Both the position numbers and the translations under genes were made by a program. From Flavobacterium filum DSM 17961 (GTDB lineage Bacteria; Bacteroidota; Bacteroidia; Flavobacteriales; Flavobacteriaceae), in NCBI RefSeq assembly GCF_000425465.1, contig NZ_AUDM01000018.1:1-50673 (forward strand): a DNA stretch of 50,673 bases, written 5' to 3'. The notes under the pieces are model-generated. The model was not told the origin of the DNA. It did no database searches and saw only the letters and a program-made list of their open reading frames with translations. Positions within the stretch are counted from its first letter, which is position 1. Each line of letters begins with the position of its first letter. Below are positions 34,129 to 43,600 of the stretch, piece after piece.

Positions 34129-34808
34129 AATATTTAAACATTATAGTAGAAGGAAGTACTGAAGAAAACTTTATAAATGAAGTAATGATTAAGCACTTTG
34201 CTTCATTAAACATTTTTATTTCAGCACGTAAAATTAGAACCGGATGGGATAAGACGGCTAACAAACCAGCCAAAGGAGGTTTATTAAAATATAGTAAATT
34301 TAAAAATGATGTAACAAGATGGATTGAATCAGAGAAGGATAGAAAGGATACTTTTTATACAAGTTTTATTGATTTATATGCTTTTCCAAAAGATTATGAA
34401 AGTCCTTATAAAGAAAATATACAAATAATAAATGATCCTTATCTTAAAGTAAAGACATTAGAGAAGGCTATATTTCATGATATTAATTATCCAAGATTTA
34501 TTCCATACGTTCAATTACATGAATTTGAATCATTGATTCTTGTTGATCCAGATAAATTATTACTCATGTATCCTCAATATGAAAATGCAATTTCAAAACT
34601 TAAAGATGAAATTTTGAATAAGAATCCAGAAGAAATAAATGAATCTTACTTAACAGCACCTTCAAAACGTATTATTAAGTATTTACCAATTTACGAAGGT
34701 CAAAAAGCCCAGGTTGGTCCATTGGTTGCAGAAGAAATAGGTATAACTGAATTAAGAAATAAATGTTCTCATTTTAATGAATGGATAACTGTACTTGAAG
34801 GATTGTAA
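34125..34808 (+). CDS. DUF4276 (TOPRIM-like) protein of the ATPase module
   Basis: 227 residues from ATG 34125. An in-frame ATG at 34095 would add 10 residues, but the 34125 start forms an ATGA overlap with the ATPase stop and has a purine-rich GGGGGA about 8 bp upstream, rare in this DNA. Motifs: IVEGSTEE (7-14, TOPRIM-type Glu), FIDLYAFP (81-88, Asp-containing acidic motif) and YVQLHEFESLILVDP (128-142), the DUF4276 signature. TOPRIM-like folds bind Mg2+ and often cut or nick nucleic acid. With the ATPase it resembles PARIS- or OLD-type defence pairs, but DUF4276 differs from the DUF4435 of PARIS. Confidence 0.87.
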   Translation: MKYLNIIVEGSTEENFINEVMIKHFASLNIFISARKIRTGWDKTANKPAKGGLLKYSKFKNDVTRWIESEKDRKDTFYTSFIDLYAFPKDYESPYKENIQIINDPYLKVKTLEKAIFHDINYPRFIPYVQLHEFESLILVDPDKLLLMYPQYENAISKLKDEILNKNPEEINESYLTAPSKRIIKYLPIYEGQKAQVGPLVAEEIGITELRNKCSHFNEWITVLEGL

Positions 34809-34897
34809 TTTATAATTTAATGTTATCATTAGTTTATAATCAAAATAGTTTAGCAAGTATTTATGATTTGTTTAGTAAAACTTAACCCTAAAAAAAG

Positions 34898-34905
34898 TAC
34901 ATTTG
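34898..34905 (+). promoter_or_regulatory. -7 promoter element of glutathione peroxidase gene
   Basis: TACATTTG matches TAnnTTTG and ends 11 bp before the ATG at 34917. It lies within the longer possible reading frame, so it favours the 34917 start. No -33 TTTG is evident. Confidence 0.45.
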
Positions 34906-34916
34906 AAATAAAAAAG

Positions 34917-35498
34917 ATGAAAACATATTTTTACGCATTAGCAGGATTTTTAATGCTAAGTTGTCAAAACCAAGCACAAACAAAATCTCAATCGTCAACT
35001 ACTCAACAAAGTACCATGAAACAATCTATTCACAGTTTTAAAGTAACCGATTTAGAGGGAAAAGAATTTGATTTTGCCTCCTTAAAAGGTAAAAAAGTTA
35101 TGATTGTTAATACAGCCTCCAAATGTGGATTAACGCCACAATACAAAGATTTACAAGCTCTTTACGAACAATACAAAGATAAAGGATTGGTGATAGTTGG
35201 TTTTCCGGCCAATGATTTTATGAGTCAAGAACCGGGAACAAACGAAGAGATTGGTGCGTTTTGTCAAAAAAATTATGGGGTAACTTTTCCTATGATGAGC
35301 AAGATTTCTGTTAAAGGTGCAGGGATGCACCCTATTTATCAATTTTTGACTCAAAAAGCGAAAAACGGTGTGCAAGACAGTGAAGTAGATTGGAATTTTC
35401 AAAAATACTTACTCAACGAAAAAGGAGAATTGGAAAAAGTGATTAGTCCCAGAACAAGCCCAAAAGACCAAGAAATACTGAATTGGTTAGCAAGCTAA
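34917..35498 (+). CDS. Glutathione peroxidase-family lipoprotein (Cys type)
   Basis: 193 residues. A lipoprotein signal ends LMLS|C (Cys16). The active-site segment is VNTASKCGLTPQY with peroxidatic Cys70, encoded by TGT and not selenocysteine. It is followed by FPANDFMSQEPG (Gln104) and VDWNFQKYLL (Trp159, Asn160), which complete the GPx catalytic tetrad. Such bacterial Cys-GPx usually take electrons from thioredoxin. It would reduce peroxides in the periplasm. An upstream in-frame ATG (34863) is rejected because it would bury the signal peptide. It is convergent with the GNAT gene across two hairpin repeats. Confidence 0.92.
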   Translation: MKTYFYALAGFLMLSCQNQAQTKSQSSTTQQSTMKQSIHSFKVTDLEGKEFDFASLKGKKVMIVNTASKCGLTPQYKDLQALYEQYKDKGLVIVGFPANDFMSQEPGTNEEIGAFCQKNYGVTFPMMSKISVKGAGMHPIYQFLTQKAKNGVQDSEVDWNFQKYLLNEKGELEKVISPRTSPKDQEILNWLAS

Positions 35499-35518
35499 TT
35501 TGACCCATTTTATTTTTT

Positions 35519-35581
35519 GAACACAGATGTAAGAAATTAGAAAAATTGGAAAAATTTTGTTGATTTCTTACATCTGTGTTC
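35519..35581. repeat. Perfect 19-bp inverted repeat between convergent genes
   Basis: GAACACAGATGTAAGAAAT (35519-35537) is exactly mirrored at 35563-35581, with an AT-rich 25-nt loop. It probably ends transcription from both sides or is a mobile intergenic repeat; the word ATCTGTGTTC recurs at ~10755-10764. Confidence 0.85.
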
Positions 35582-35601
35582 TTGCTTTAAAAACCTTTAT
35601 T

Positions 35602-35692
35602 GAACACGGATTAGAAAAATAAGAAAAATAAGAAAAATTAGAGAATTTGAAATAATTTTTTAAAATTTTATAAATTTATTTAATCTGCGTTC
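35602..35692. repeat. Second, decayed copy of the same inverted repeat
   Basis: GAACACGGATTA (35602-35613) pairs with TAATCTGCGTTC (35681-35692) with 10 of 12 matches. The centre is AT-rich with repeated AGAAAAATA words. It lies just before the GNAT stop (35698). Confidence 0.6.
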
Positions 35693-35697
35693 TCATT

Positions 35698-36192
35698 TTA
35701 CAATATCCTTTGCATAAAAACTGAATCCAACCATCTCTCAAATTTAAATCCGGATTCTTTAATTACACCAACAGTTTTAAATCCATATTTTTCATGAAAG
35801 CGAATACTCTCGGTGTTTTCTGCGTCAATCACACCAATCATCGTGTGTAAACCTTGTTTTTTGGCTAATTCGATAAGTGATTGAAGTAATTGTCCACCCA
35901 CACCTTTACCTTTACATTCTGACGAAACATAGACCGAATGTTCCACCGTAAACCGATAGGCATCCCTAAAACGAAATTCACCATACATGCCAAAACCGGC
36001 AATTTCTCCATCCATTTCAGCAATAATCACCGGAAAGTTTTTGGCACTTTTTTCGGCTAATAGTGCTGTTTGTTTTTCCAATGTTCTCGGTTCATAATCA
36101 TACAAAGAAGTAGAATGTAAAATATTATCGTTGATAATAGCCAATATTGCGGGAATATCTTTTTCAGTGTAAGGGCGGATGTGAAGATTCAT
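35698..36192 (-). CDS. GNAT N-acetyltransferase (phosphinothricin-type)
   Basis: 164 residues. GNAT motif A is VEHSVYVSSECKGKGVGGQLLQSLIELAKKQG, with the acetyl-CoA pyrophosphate loop GKGVGG. The N-terminal RPYTEKDIPAILAIINDNILHSTSLYDYEPRT and C-terminal GFKFERWLDSVFMQ resemble the Pat/Bar and methionine-sulfoximine acetyltransferase group. A longer frame reaches 36321, but a good promoter (36210-36240) lies inside it and it would overlap menD, so ATG 36192 is chosen. The substrate may be an amino-acid analogue. Confidence 0.9.
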   Translation of the reverse strand: MNLHIRPYTEKDIPAILAIINDNILHSTSLYDYEPRTLEKQTALLAEKSAKNFPVIIAEMDGEIAGFGMYGEFRFRDAYRFTVEHSVYVSSECKGKGVGGQLLQSLIELAKKQGLHTMIGVIDAENTESIRFHEKYGFKTVGVIKESGFKFERWLDSVFMQRIL

Positions 36193-36209
36193 TTTGTTGA
36201 AAAGTTGTT

Positions 36210-36240
36210 CAAATATAACAAAACTTTTACAGTATTCGAA
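36210..36240 (-). promoter_or_regulatory. Promoter of the GNAT gene
   Basis: On the minus strand -33 TTCG (36240-36237, one base off TTTG) is followed after 19 nt by a perfect -7 TATATTTG (36217-36210). The start site falls about 12 bp before ATG 36192. On the plus strand, TATTTTTG at 36264-36271 may serve menD. Confidence 0.65.
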
Positions 36241-36308
36241 TAGACTTATCCATCGGAAAAGCATATTTTTGTTTAACGAGTTATCGTATTTATTTTGAGG
36301 TGTAGCAC

Positions 36309-37967
36309 ATGATTTATCCAAAAATTCCTTTAGCCCAGAGCATCATTGAAATTTGTCATGCCAAAGGAATACAACATATCGTTATTTCTCCCGGTTCTCG
36401 AAACGCACCGTTAACCATTGGTTTTACCGGCAATCCGTTTTTTACGTGTTATAGTATTGCAGATGAACGTTGTGCTGCATTTTTTGCTCTTGGAATTGCT
36501 CAACAAATTAAAAAGCCGGTTGTAGTGATTTGTACTTCCGGTTCAGCTATATTGAATTTTTATCCGGCCGTTGCAGAAGCATTTTACAGTATGATTCCGC
36601 TGGTAATTATTTCTGCAGATCGCCCAAGACACATGGTTGATATAGGTGACGGACAAACCATACGTCAGGAAAATGTATTAGCAAATCATACCCACTTTAA
36701 TGCCAATCTTACTGAACAAGCATCTGAAGAAAATGACTTTTTAATTAATGAGGCATTTAATAAAGCTTTTTCAAAATGCGGACCCTCGCATATCAACGCT
36801 CCATTTGAAGAGCCTTTGTATGAAACGATTTCGGTGCCAACTGTTGATACCATGATTTCAACCTTAGGAAAAGTTTATCGGAATGTTCCTTTTGAAGACA
36901 TTATAGCTTCCACTAACATTTGGAATACAGCCCGAAAGAAACTCATTTTAATTGGAACATTGAATCCTAATGAAATTGATACTCAAGTCATTCATCATTT
37001 AGCTAATGACCCATCAGTATTAGTGATGACGGAGACAACTTCTAATGTGCATCATCCTTCTTTTTTAAATAGTATTGATACCATAATTACTCCCTTTACT
37101 AAAGAGGATTTTAAAGCTTTTCGTCCTGATATCGTCTTGACTTTTGGTGGTATGATTGTATCAAAACGTATCAAAGCGATGTTGAGAAGTTTTCCTCCAA
37201 CACACCATTGGCATGTAGATCGATTAAGGGCTTACAACACTTTTGGAAATTTGACGTTTCATTTTGAAGCCAATCCAAATGATTTTTTTAATCAGTTTTT
37301 GCCCTACACTAAATATATTGAAAGTAATTACAGAGATGAAGGCTTAAAAATCAAATCTTCTCGTAGTGAAAAACACAAAAGCTACATGGAAAAGTTACCC
37401 TTTTGTGATTTCAAAGCATTTGAACAAATTGTAAAAGAAATACCGGAAAATCTTCATTTGCAAATGGGAAATAGTTCCTCTATTCGTTACCTTCAATTGT
37501 TTGAAATGAAACCATCAGTTCAAGTATTTTGTAACCGTGGAACAAGTGGAATTGATGGTAGTACATCCACCGCAATTGGTGCTGCTTTGGCATCAGAAAA
37601 AGAAACGGTATTAATTACGGGTGATGTGAGCTTTTTGTATGACAGTAATGCTTTGTGGAACAATTACATTCCTAAAAATTTTAAAATCATTGTCATCAAT
37701 AATGGAGGAGGAGGTATATTCCGCATACTGCCAGGCCATCAGGAAAATGATACCTTTCACACTTATTTTGAAACGGCTCACTCTTTAACAGCGGAACACC
37801 TTGCCAACATGTATCGTTTTGAATACAGTAAAGCCGCCAACGAAAAAGACTTAGCAGTTGAACTAGCGTCTTTTTTTAAATCGACAGAACAGCCAAAATT
37901 ATTAGAGATTTTTACGCCTACCTATGATAATGATAAGTATTTAAAAGAATATTTTAAGCAACTTTAA
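36309..37967 (+). CDS. menD: 2-succinyl-5-enolpyruvyl-6-hydroxy-3-cyclohexene-1-carboxylate synthase
   Basis: 552 residues. MenD is a ThDP enzyme that joins isochorismate and 2-oxoglutarate in menaquinone synthesis. The N-terminal ISPGSRNAPLTIGF (~27-40) and the activating Glu in ADERCAAFFALG (Glu53) are typical. The C-terminal ThDP domain has GTSGIDGSTSTAIGAA (~412-427), ITGDVSFLYDSNALWNN and INNGGGGIFRILPG (~467-480), the Mg2+-ThDP motif. No other men genes lie nearby. It is convergent with the LRR gene, 17 bp away. Confidence 0.96.
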   Translation: MIYPKIPLAQSIIEICHAKGIQHIVISPGSRNAPLTIGFTGNPFFTCYSIADERCAAFFALGIAQQIKKPVVVICTSGSAILNFYPAVAEAFYSMIPLVIISADRPRHMVDIGDGQTIRQENVLANHTHFNANLTEQASEENDFLINEAFNKAFSKCGPSHINAPFEEPLYETISVPTVDTMISTLGKVYRNVPFEDIIASTNIWNTARKKLILIGTLNPNEIDTQVIHHLANDPSVLVMTETTSNVHHPSFLNSIDTIITPFTKEDFKAFRPDIVLTFGGMIVSKRIKAMLRSFPPTHHWHVDRLRAYNTFGNLTFHFEANPNDFFNQFLPYTKYIESNYRDEGLKIKSSRSEKHKSYMEKLPFCDFKAFEQIVKEIPENLHLQMGNSSSIRYLQLFEMKPSVQVFCNRGTSGIDGSTSTAIGAALASEKETVLITGDVSFLYDSNALWNNYIPKNFKIIVINNGGGGIFRILPGHQENDTFHTYFETAHSLTAEHLANMYRFEYSKAANEKDLAVELASFFKSTEQPKLLEIFTPTYDNDKYLKEYFKQL

Positions 37968-37984
37968 ACTCTTGGAGATTAATG

Positions 37985-39196
37985 TTATTGTTTGATAATC
38001 TTTTGAGTGAAAATGCCTTCATTTGTAGTAATTTCTAAAATATACATTCCTGAAGGAACTCGCAATGTATATGTTTCATTTTTTGATTGTAACATAATGC
38101 TGAGATTTCTTCCATAAACATCCCATAACATTACACGCTCAATTGGTAAAATTGATTGTATCGAAAATTCTTCTTGAATGGGATGAGGAGCTATTTTTAT
38201 ATTTTCTTTTGCACTAAGTACAGGAATAGATAGACTACAATTTGAATCTACCGTGCAATTAGGAATACCCCAATCATTCGTTAAAAAGATAATCTCATCT
38301 ATTTGTGATTCATCTGCACAGATATAACTTAAATTTGGATTGGAGCTAAACTCAACTGATTCTTGTGCTCCGTTTTTTAGATTTAAGTCGACTAACTCAT
38401 TTTGAAAACATAACAATATTTCTAGTAGAGGCGAATCACTTACATCTATTGAAGTGAGCTGATTTTCATAACATTCCAAATGCGTTAAGGAACTAAGTCC
38501 TTCTAATTGTATGTTTTGCAGTTGATTTACTTCACACGATACACCAGCTAAATTAGAAAGTCCTGATAAATTTAACGTTGTTAATTGGTTGTATTGACAC
38601 TGAAGAGAAATAAGTTGAGTTAATCCATTTATATTCAAGCTGTTTAATTGATTTTCATTAACCAAAAGTATAGTTAATGAGGTTAAAGAACTTACATCTA
38701 AATTGTTTAGTTGATTTTGATTTAACTGCAAATAATTTAACGCAGAAGATTCAGGAAAGATAATCGATTGCAATTGATTTTGTCTTGCATTTAAGTAAGT
38801 AATTCCAGGATTCAAACTAATATCTAACGAAGTTAATTGATTTATACTGCAATCAAAAAATACTAAATTTGAAAAGGAGGGAAGTACTAATGTAGTCAAC
38901 TGATTACTTGAACAATTTAAAATTTGAAGTGAAGAGAAAAATTGTAATCCATCTAAGCTTGTGATGGAACTCGCATTTAAATTTAATTCTCTTATCAAAA
39001 CAGCTTCACTAATTTCAATAGAACCATTTAAATCGGTATCAATTCGAATAGGTTGTCCTTCCAAATTAATTGCTACATTGTTTTCAGGACTTGCACTCAG
39101 CAATTTTGTCAAAAGTTGACTATCAGAAAAGGAAATTGTTTGTCCAATTATTATCTGAGCGGTTAAAAGTAAGAGAAAGGTAAATGTATTTTTCAA
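37985..39196 (-). CDS. Leucine-rich-repeat protein with T9SS type A sorting domain
   Basis: 403 residues. A signal peptide (cleavage near IIGQ, ~19) is followed by ~10 leucine-rich repeats of ~20-22 residues at ~65-290 (NQLTTLVLPSFSNLVFFDC pattern with NQL at each turn). A ~75-residue C-terminal domain (HPIQEEFSIQS... MLWDVYGRNL...VPSGMYILEITT...KIIKQ) is a type A T9SS signal, so the protein is secreted and probably lipid- or sugar-anchored at the surface. No ATG exists before the signal peptide: the start is TTG at 39196, only 11 bp after a perfect -7 TACATTTG (39214-39207). Confidence 0.9.
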   Translation of the reverse strand: MKNTFTFLLLLTAQIIIGQTISFSDSQLLTKLLSASPENNVAINLEGQPIRIDTDLNGSIEISEAVLIRELNLNASSITSLDGLQFFSSLQILNCSSNQLTTLVLPSFSNLVFFDCSINQLTSLDISLNPGITYLNARQNQLQSIIFPESSALNYLQLNQNQLNNLDVSSLTSLTILLVNENQLNSLNINGLTQLISLQCQYNQLTTLNLSGLSNLAGVSCEVNQLQNIQLEGLSSLTHLECYENQLTSIDVSDSPLLEILLCFQNELVDLNLKNGAQESVEFSSNPNLSYICADESQIDEIIFLTNDWGIPNCTVDSNCSLSIPVLSAKENIKIAPHPIQEEFSIQSILPIERVMLWDVYGRNLSIMLQSKNETYTLRVPSGMYILEITTNEGIFTQKIIKQ

Positions 39197-39206
39197 CTTT
39201 TTTTTC

Positions 39207-39214
39207 CAAATGTA
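39207..39214 (-). promoter_or_regulatory. -7 element close to the TTG start of the LRR gene
   Basis: TACATTTG on the minus strand fits TAnnTTTG. Its position predicts a leader of only a few bases before TTG 39196. The rest of the 39197-39295 spacer shows nothing clear. Confidence 0.4.
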
Positions 39215-39295
39215 CTAAATCAAATACATTAGAAAAAATTTATATCAATTTTTGAAGGGCTTCAAGCTATTAGAAGGTTTTTAGAGTAAACATCA

Positions 39296-40558
39296 TCATT
39301 CTCGAAAATATATTTCCCCATCCTGATTCGCATAACATATAAAGTTTCCGTTTTCATCAAACAAACTAACAAGATGAAAATCTTTTCTGCCGTATTCAAA
39401 AAAGGTTATCATAGGAACTTGTTCAAAAAGACCGTTAACAGGAGATTCCTTTCCGCCAAAGTTATACACTTTTAAACGGTATTTTCCATCTTGTTTCAAA
39501 ACAAAGCCGCTAGCATGAATACCTTTAAAGTCTGCACTGTAAAATTCATCATAAATAGCCGGTAATATTACCTTGTTTTCATATGTATTCATTAATCCTT
39601 TTTTCTCATTTTCAAAAATCAATTTTTGGTATTTTGGGTCTAGTTTGTGTGATAAAAATAACAACTTTGAGGGTTGGTATGTTTGATAATCTTTTCGAAT
39701 ATCCAATTTTTTACTAGTGATTTCTGATTCCGTAAAAGTAGGTTTAGGTTGTTTTTCACTATCCCAATCAGGAACAGCTACTACATGATCATCAAATGAA
39801 AATGCATCTTTTTGATGTTGAACGTTATAAGTACCTTCAAATGTTTTAACAAACGATTTTCCTTTGATACCGATTTTTAGTTCATGTCCTTTTTGTTGCA
39901 TGTCCACATATTTCACATGTAATTCTTTAGTATCGCTTAGCATTTCTAAACGTTCAAATTCTATGTCATACGCTTTATTCACAAATGTCGTAGTAATAGT
40001 TGCTGTTTTTTTATCATATAAAACCAGTGAATACGTTTTATCCCGATGCATTAAATAAAGTACAACTTGTGGTAATATATTTTCTTTATCAAAATCTTCA
40101 AATATACTGGCATGAATATAACTTTCAGAAGTGATTCTTTTCCCTTTTATGGTGTACAAATCAATTTCTTCCGGACGGAGCGAATAATAACCGGAACCTT
40201 TACCACCAACTTCCTTCGCCGCAAATACAATATTTTGATTGTTGAAATAACCAAAATAGGGTTGATTACTCAATATAACTTTATCATTTACTACTAAACT
40301 GGTTTGATACCGTTTATTGGCATCATACGTAAAACAGGTAAAGAAATTGGGTGTATCATAAACGGATATGTAATCAAATTGAGGAGCTACTATCAAATCA
40401 CCTTTTTCATTGGCAATACCAAATTTATCTTTTACTTTATAGGGAACAAAAAGGGAAACTTCTTTTTTGGGTACTCCTTTTTTTTGCCCCCAAATTGGAG
40501 AATTTAAGCCAATTAGTAGTAAACTGAATAGGTAAATATATTTTTTAATGGTCATCAT
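39296..40558 (-). CDS. WG-repeat secreted protein
   Basis: 420 residues. A signal peptide (MTIKKYIYLFSLLLIG...WGQ) ends near residue 26. It is followed by a WG-like repeat (KFGIANEKGDLIVAPQFDYI, ~45-65) and a later one (KKGLMNTYENKVILPAIYDEF, ~300-325). WG repeats form short beta-hairpin units; function is unknown. An upstream TTG (40585) extends the frame, but a -7 element at 40590-40583 sits across it. The ATG pair at 40558/40555 is therefore the likely start. The protein is probably periplasmic. Confidence 0.83.
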   Translation of the reverse strand: MMTIKKYIYLFSLLLIGLNSPIWGQKKGVPKKEVSLFVPYKVKDKFGIANEKGDLIVAPQFDYISVYDTPNFFTCFTYDANKRYQTSLVVNDKVILSNQPYFGYFNNQNIVFAAKEVGGKGSGYYSLRPEEIDLYTIKGKRITSESYIHASIFEDFDKENILPQVVLYLMHRDKTYSLVLYDKKTATITTTFVNKAYDIEFERLEMLSDTKELHVKYVDMQQKGHELKIGIKGKSFVKTFEGTYNVQHQKDAFSFDDHVVAVPDWDSEKQPKPTFTESEITSKKLDIRKDYQTYQPSKLLFLSHKLDPKYQKLIFENEKKGLMNTYENKVILPAIYDEFYSADFKGIHASGFVLKQDGKYRLKVYNFGGKESPVNGLFEQVPMITFFEYGRKDFHLVSLFDENGNFICYANQDGEIYFRE

Positions 40559-40582
40559 AATCGTTATTATATCAAATGACCT

Positions 40583-40590
40583 CAAAGATA
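40583..40590 (-). promoter_or_regulatory. -7 element of the WG-repeat gene
   Basis: TATCTTTG on the minus strand matches TAnnTTTG, ending 24 bp before ATG 40558. No -33 TTTG at the right distance. The surrounding ATTATATC / GATATAAT words form a loose inverted repeat (40566-40605). Confidence 0.5.
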
Positions 40591-40608
40591 ATTATTATGA
40601 TATAATTT

Positions 40609-40650
40609 AAGGGTAATTATTTCAAGTTAAACCTGAAAAAACTACCCTTT
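40609..40650 (-). terminator. Possible terminator after the large adhesin
   Basis: AAGGGTA (40609-40615) and TACCCTT (40643-40649) form outer arms, with TTCA/TGAA as an inner stem. It is 32 bp past the adhesin stop in the minus direction. The T-run is weak. Confidence 0.4.
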
Positions 40651-40681
40651 TGGCTATACGTTATCAGTTGGGAAAGCGTAT

Positions 40682-43600
40682 TTAGAGAATTTTTTTTGTT
40701 ATTTTTTGTTGTGATGTAGTAAGAATGCTTACCAATAAAACCTGATCAGCAAATTCATTTATATTCACTGACAATTCATGGTGTTGAATATCTTTTATAG
40801 TTTTTAGTATGCGACCTTGTAAATCATACAATTGAACTTGTTCCATCGTTTCGTTTCCGGTAGAAATATGCAATTGTTTGGCTTGGTCTTTAAATGCTAT
40901 TACTTGATTTTCAATTGTATCGGGTAAACCTAATGCTTCATTTTGATATACGATAGAAAAACGATTAGAATGCACACCTGCAGTTGCTGTAAATGCATAC
41001 GGAGCTTCTTTTAAATTGTGAACCACATTTAATAACGCATCTTTAACATAAATAACTTGCTCATCAAATAATCCATCAACTGCTAAAATGGCCAAATGAT
41101 GTGTACCGGATGCACTTGTTTTTACAGTTATCGGCACTTCATCAGCAACTAAAAATGGTAAAGAACGACCTTGAATGGCAAAGGTTTCATCTCCAATAGC
41201 AGAATAAATTCCCATTGAACCACTTACTTTCTCCGAAGCATCAAAGAAAGAATCTTTTTCATTAGTTGCACCGGTTACATAACCAATCATGGTTGTGATA
41301 GACTGTTGTGTTGGACTCACTAAATCTAACCAAATACGATGACGTTCTGCCGGAATCAACGAATTTTCCACCATCGGAATATCTGCTTGACGGAAGAAAT
41401 TATTATTCGGATAGGTATTGCTGCGTTGCAAATTATTGAAATTTACTGTACCGGATGCATTTCCCGGACCGTCAACCATTTGAACAAAAAAGGCTTGCCC
41501 CGTTTTGATAAAATCTCCTGCTGATGGAACTGTACTTCCAGTAAAGTTGATAAACAAATAATCGGAGGAAGAATAGTTATAAGCAAAACTTCCATAAAAT
41601 GGATTGGTTACTGTGGTGCCATTTGTAAAAGCAATATCACTACCGTGAGTCCATAAACGGGCACTACCCAAAATAACACTACTATTATCCGATAAAAAGC
41701 GTAAAGCATTGATAGACGATGGATATGGATTACCAATCAAATTCCAATTGTCGTCTAAATTTGTAATCATGGAGCCGTTTACTCCGGCATAAGGAGCTCC
41801 GGTATATTGACCTCTTTCAACGGTATAATTGATGGAACCATTGTTGGCTACACCTGAAAACGTACTAAAAAGAGTAGTAGGTGCCATTGCCGTATTGGAA
41901 GAACCTCTGACAATGTATCCTCTACCTATTTCCATAATATTACCACCTGCATTTACCCAAGTTCCTTGACTAATGTTACCACCGTTTCCGTTTCCGTTAT
42001 TCAATATAGGATTCCATTTGTATTTTGGTCCTTGTGCTGGACTAGTATAAATACTGTTTACGTTTTGATTTGCCACCGGCGAAGACCAATATACATAATC
42101 CAATCCTTTGATGTTAGTGGCTTCTCTTTTATAAGTTATTGTTCCGCTATTGACTACATTATCAATTTGTACCAAACTAGAATTGTTTTCTAATGTAAAT
42201 AATCCTCCGTTTTCCACTGTAACACGGTTGGTTACAGTAATGGAATTATTAGGTTCTACAATAAGTTGTCCGCCATTTTTTACGGTAATCGTATTGGCAA
42301 AAGCGGAATAAAAACTACCGGATATAACAGCTTGATTTACAGTTGGAGGAATTACCACACAGTTGTCTGCTAATGGAGTACCCAATGGTAACCAATTGTT
42401 TGCATTACTCCAATCATTGCTAGTACCTTGCCATACTTTTGATTTATTGGTAATGATAATGGTTTCTGAAATCGTACACCCGTTACCTAAGGTAGCACTC
42501 ACCACAAACGGATAGTTTTCCACCAAAAGTTGTGAAAGATTTGGTCGGATATAAATGGTAGAAATACTCTGATTGGTATAAGGTGTTGTGCAAGCAAAAT
42601 CAGTAAAAGCATCAACCGGTTCAGAACCATTCCAAGAAAAGGTAGTATTCAATAGTTTTGTTCCAAATACTCGTATGTTATCAATGGCCCAACCATCATC
42701 CCAGCCACCATTATATTGAAAACGCAATAAAACAGATGGTTGATTAATATAAGCGGTTAAATTGATGGTTTCTTTCGTAAATTTTGAAGCGGAACCGATA
42801 TCGGAATTATATACAATTAAGTCAGCCCAAGATGTTCCGTTATTGGTTGAAATTTGTACTCTACCATTATCTCCGTTGAAATAAGAATAGTAATGGTCAA
42901 AGGTTAGCGTTAAATCTACAAAAGCAGTTGTGTTTACAGCTAATGTTGTGGATAATTGCGTTACGAGTAAGTTATTATTGTAATCAGAAGTAGTAAAAGC
43001 AAAATTATTATCAATACTTCCCGAACTAATTGCAGGACGCCACACAGATGTGGTTGTAGGTTGATAAGTACTTGTTTTTACACTCCATGGACTATCAATA
43101 CCACCATTGTTATTGGTTGGAGTAGTTACGGTAAATGCTCCTAAACCATTTTCGAAATCTTCAAAAAGAATTTCTTCTGTAATGTAATCTCCGGATGCAT
43201 TAATTGTAATTACTTCATTATCTCCACAAGTAGTAGGGGCAGCCGGTGAAAAATTAATGATTGTGGTAGGCAAAATGGTAGCCACAACACGTGTTCTCAC
43301 TAAAGATTCACAACTTCCGTTGAAAGCCGTAACATAGAATATTGTTGTATTGCTTAATGCTGAGGTGGTATAACTTCCGGTTGTGGTTTGAGCAATATAT
43401 GTTCCGCCGGTTTCACTAGTATACCATCGGTAATGGGTTGTATTTCCTAATCCAACTGCTTCAATCGTTACCGGATTATTGGCTCCACAAACTGAGCCGT
43501 TGATAACATAATCAATTTTGGCAGCACAATCAGGAACTACTTTTAACGTATAATCTTCTGTTTCTCCACTTGGTAGTGAATTACAGGTGGCAATGGTTGA

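Noticed and set aside
32976..34840. AGTTTATAA on both sides of the AAA/DUF4276 pair as a target-site duplication
   Set aside because: Nine AT-rich bases recur easily by chance here, and no transposase or inverted ends are seen.
34863..34916. Longer N-terminus for glutathione peroxidase
   Set aside because: It would place 18 charged residues before a clear lipoprotein signal peptide, and a -7 promoter element lies inside it.
34917..35498. Selenocysteine glutathione peroxidase
   Set aside because: The active-site codon is TGT (Cys70); there is no in-frame TGA.
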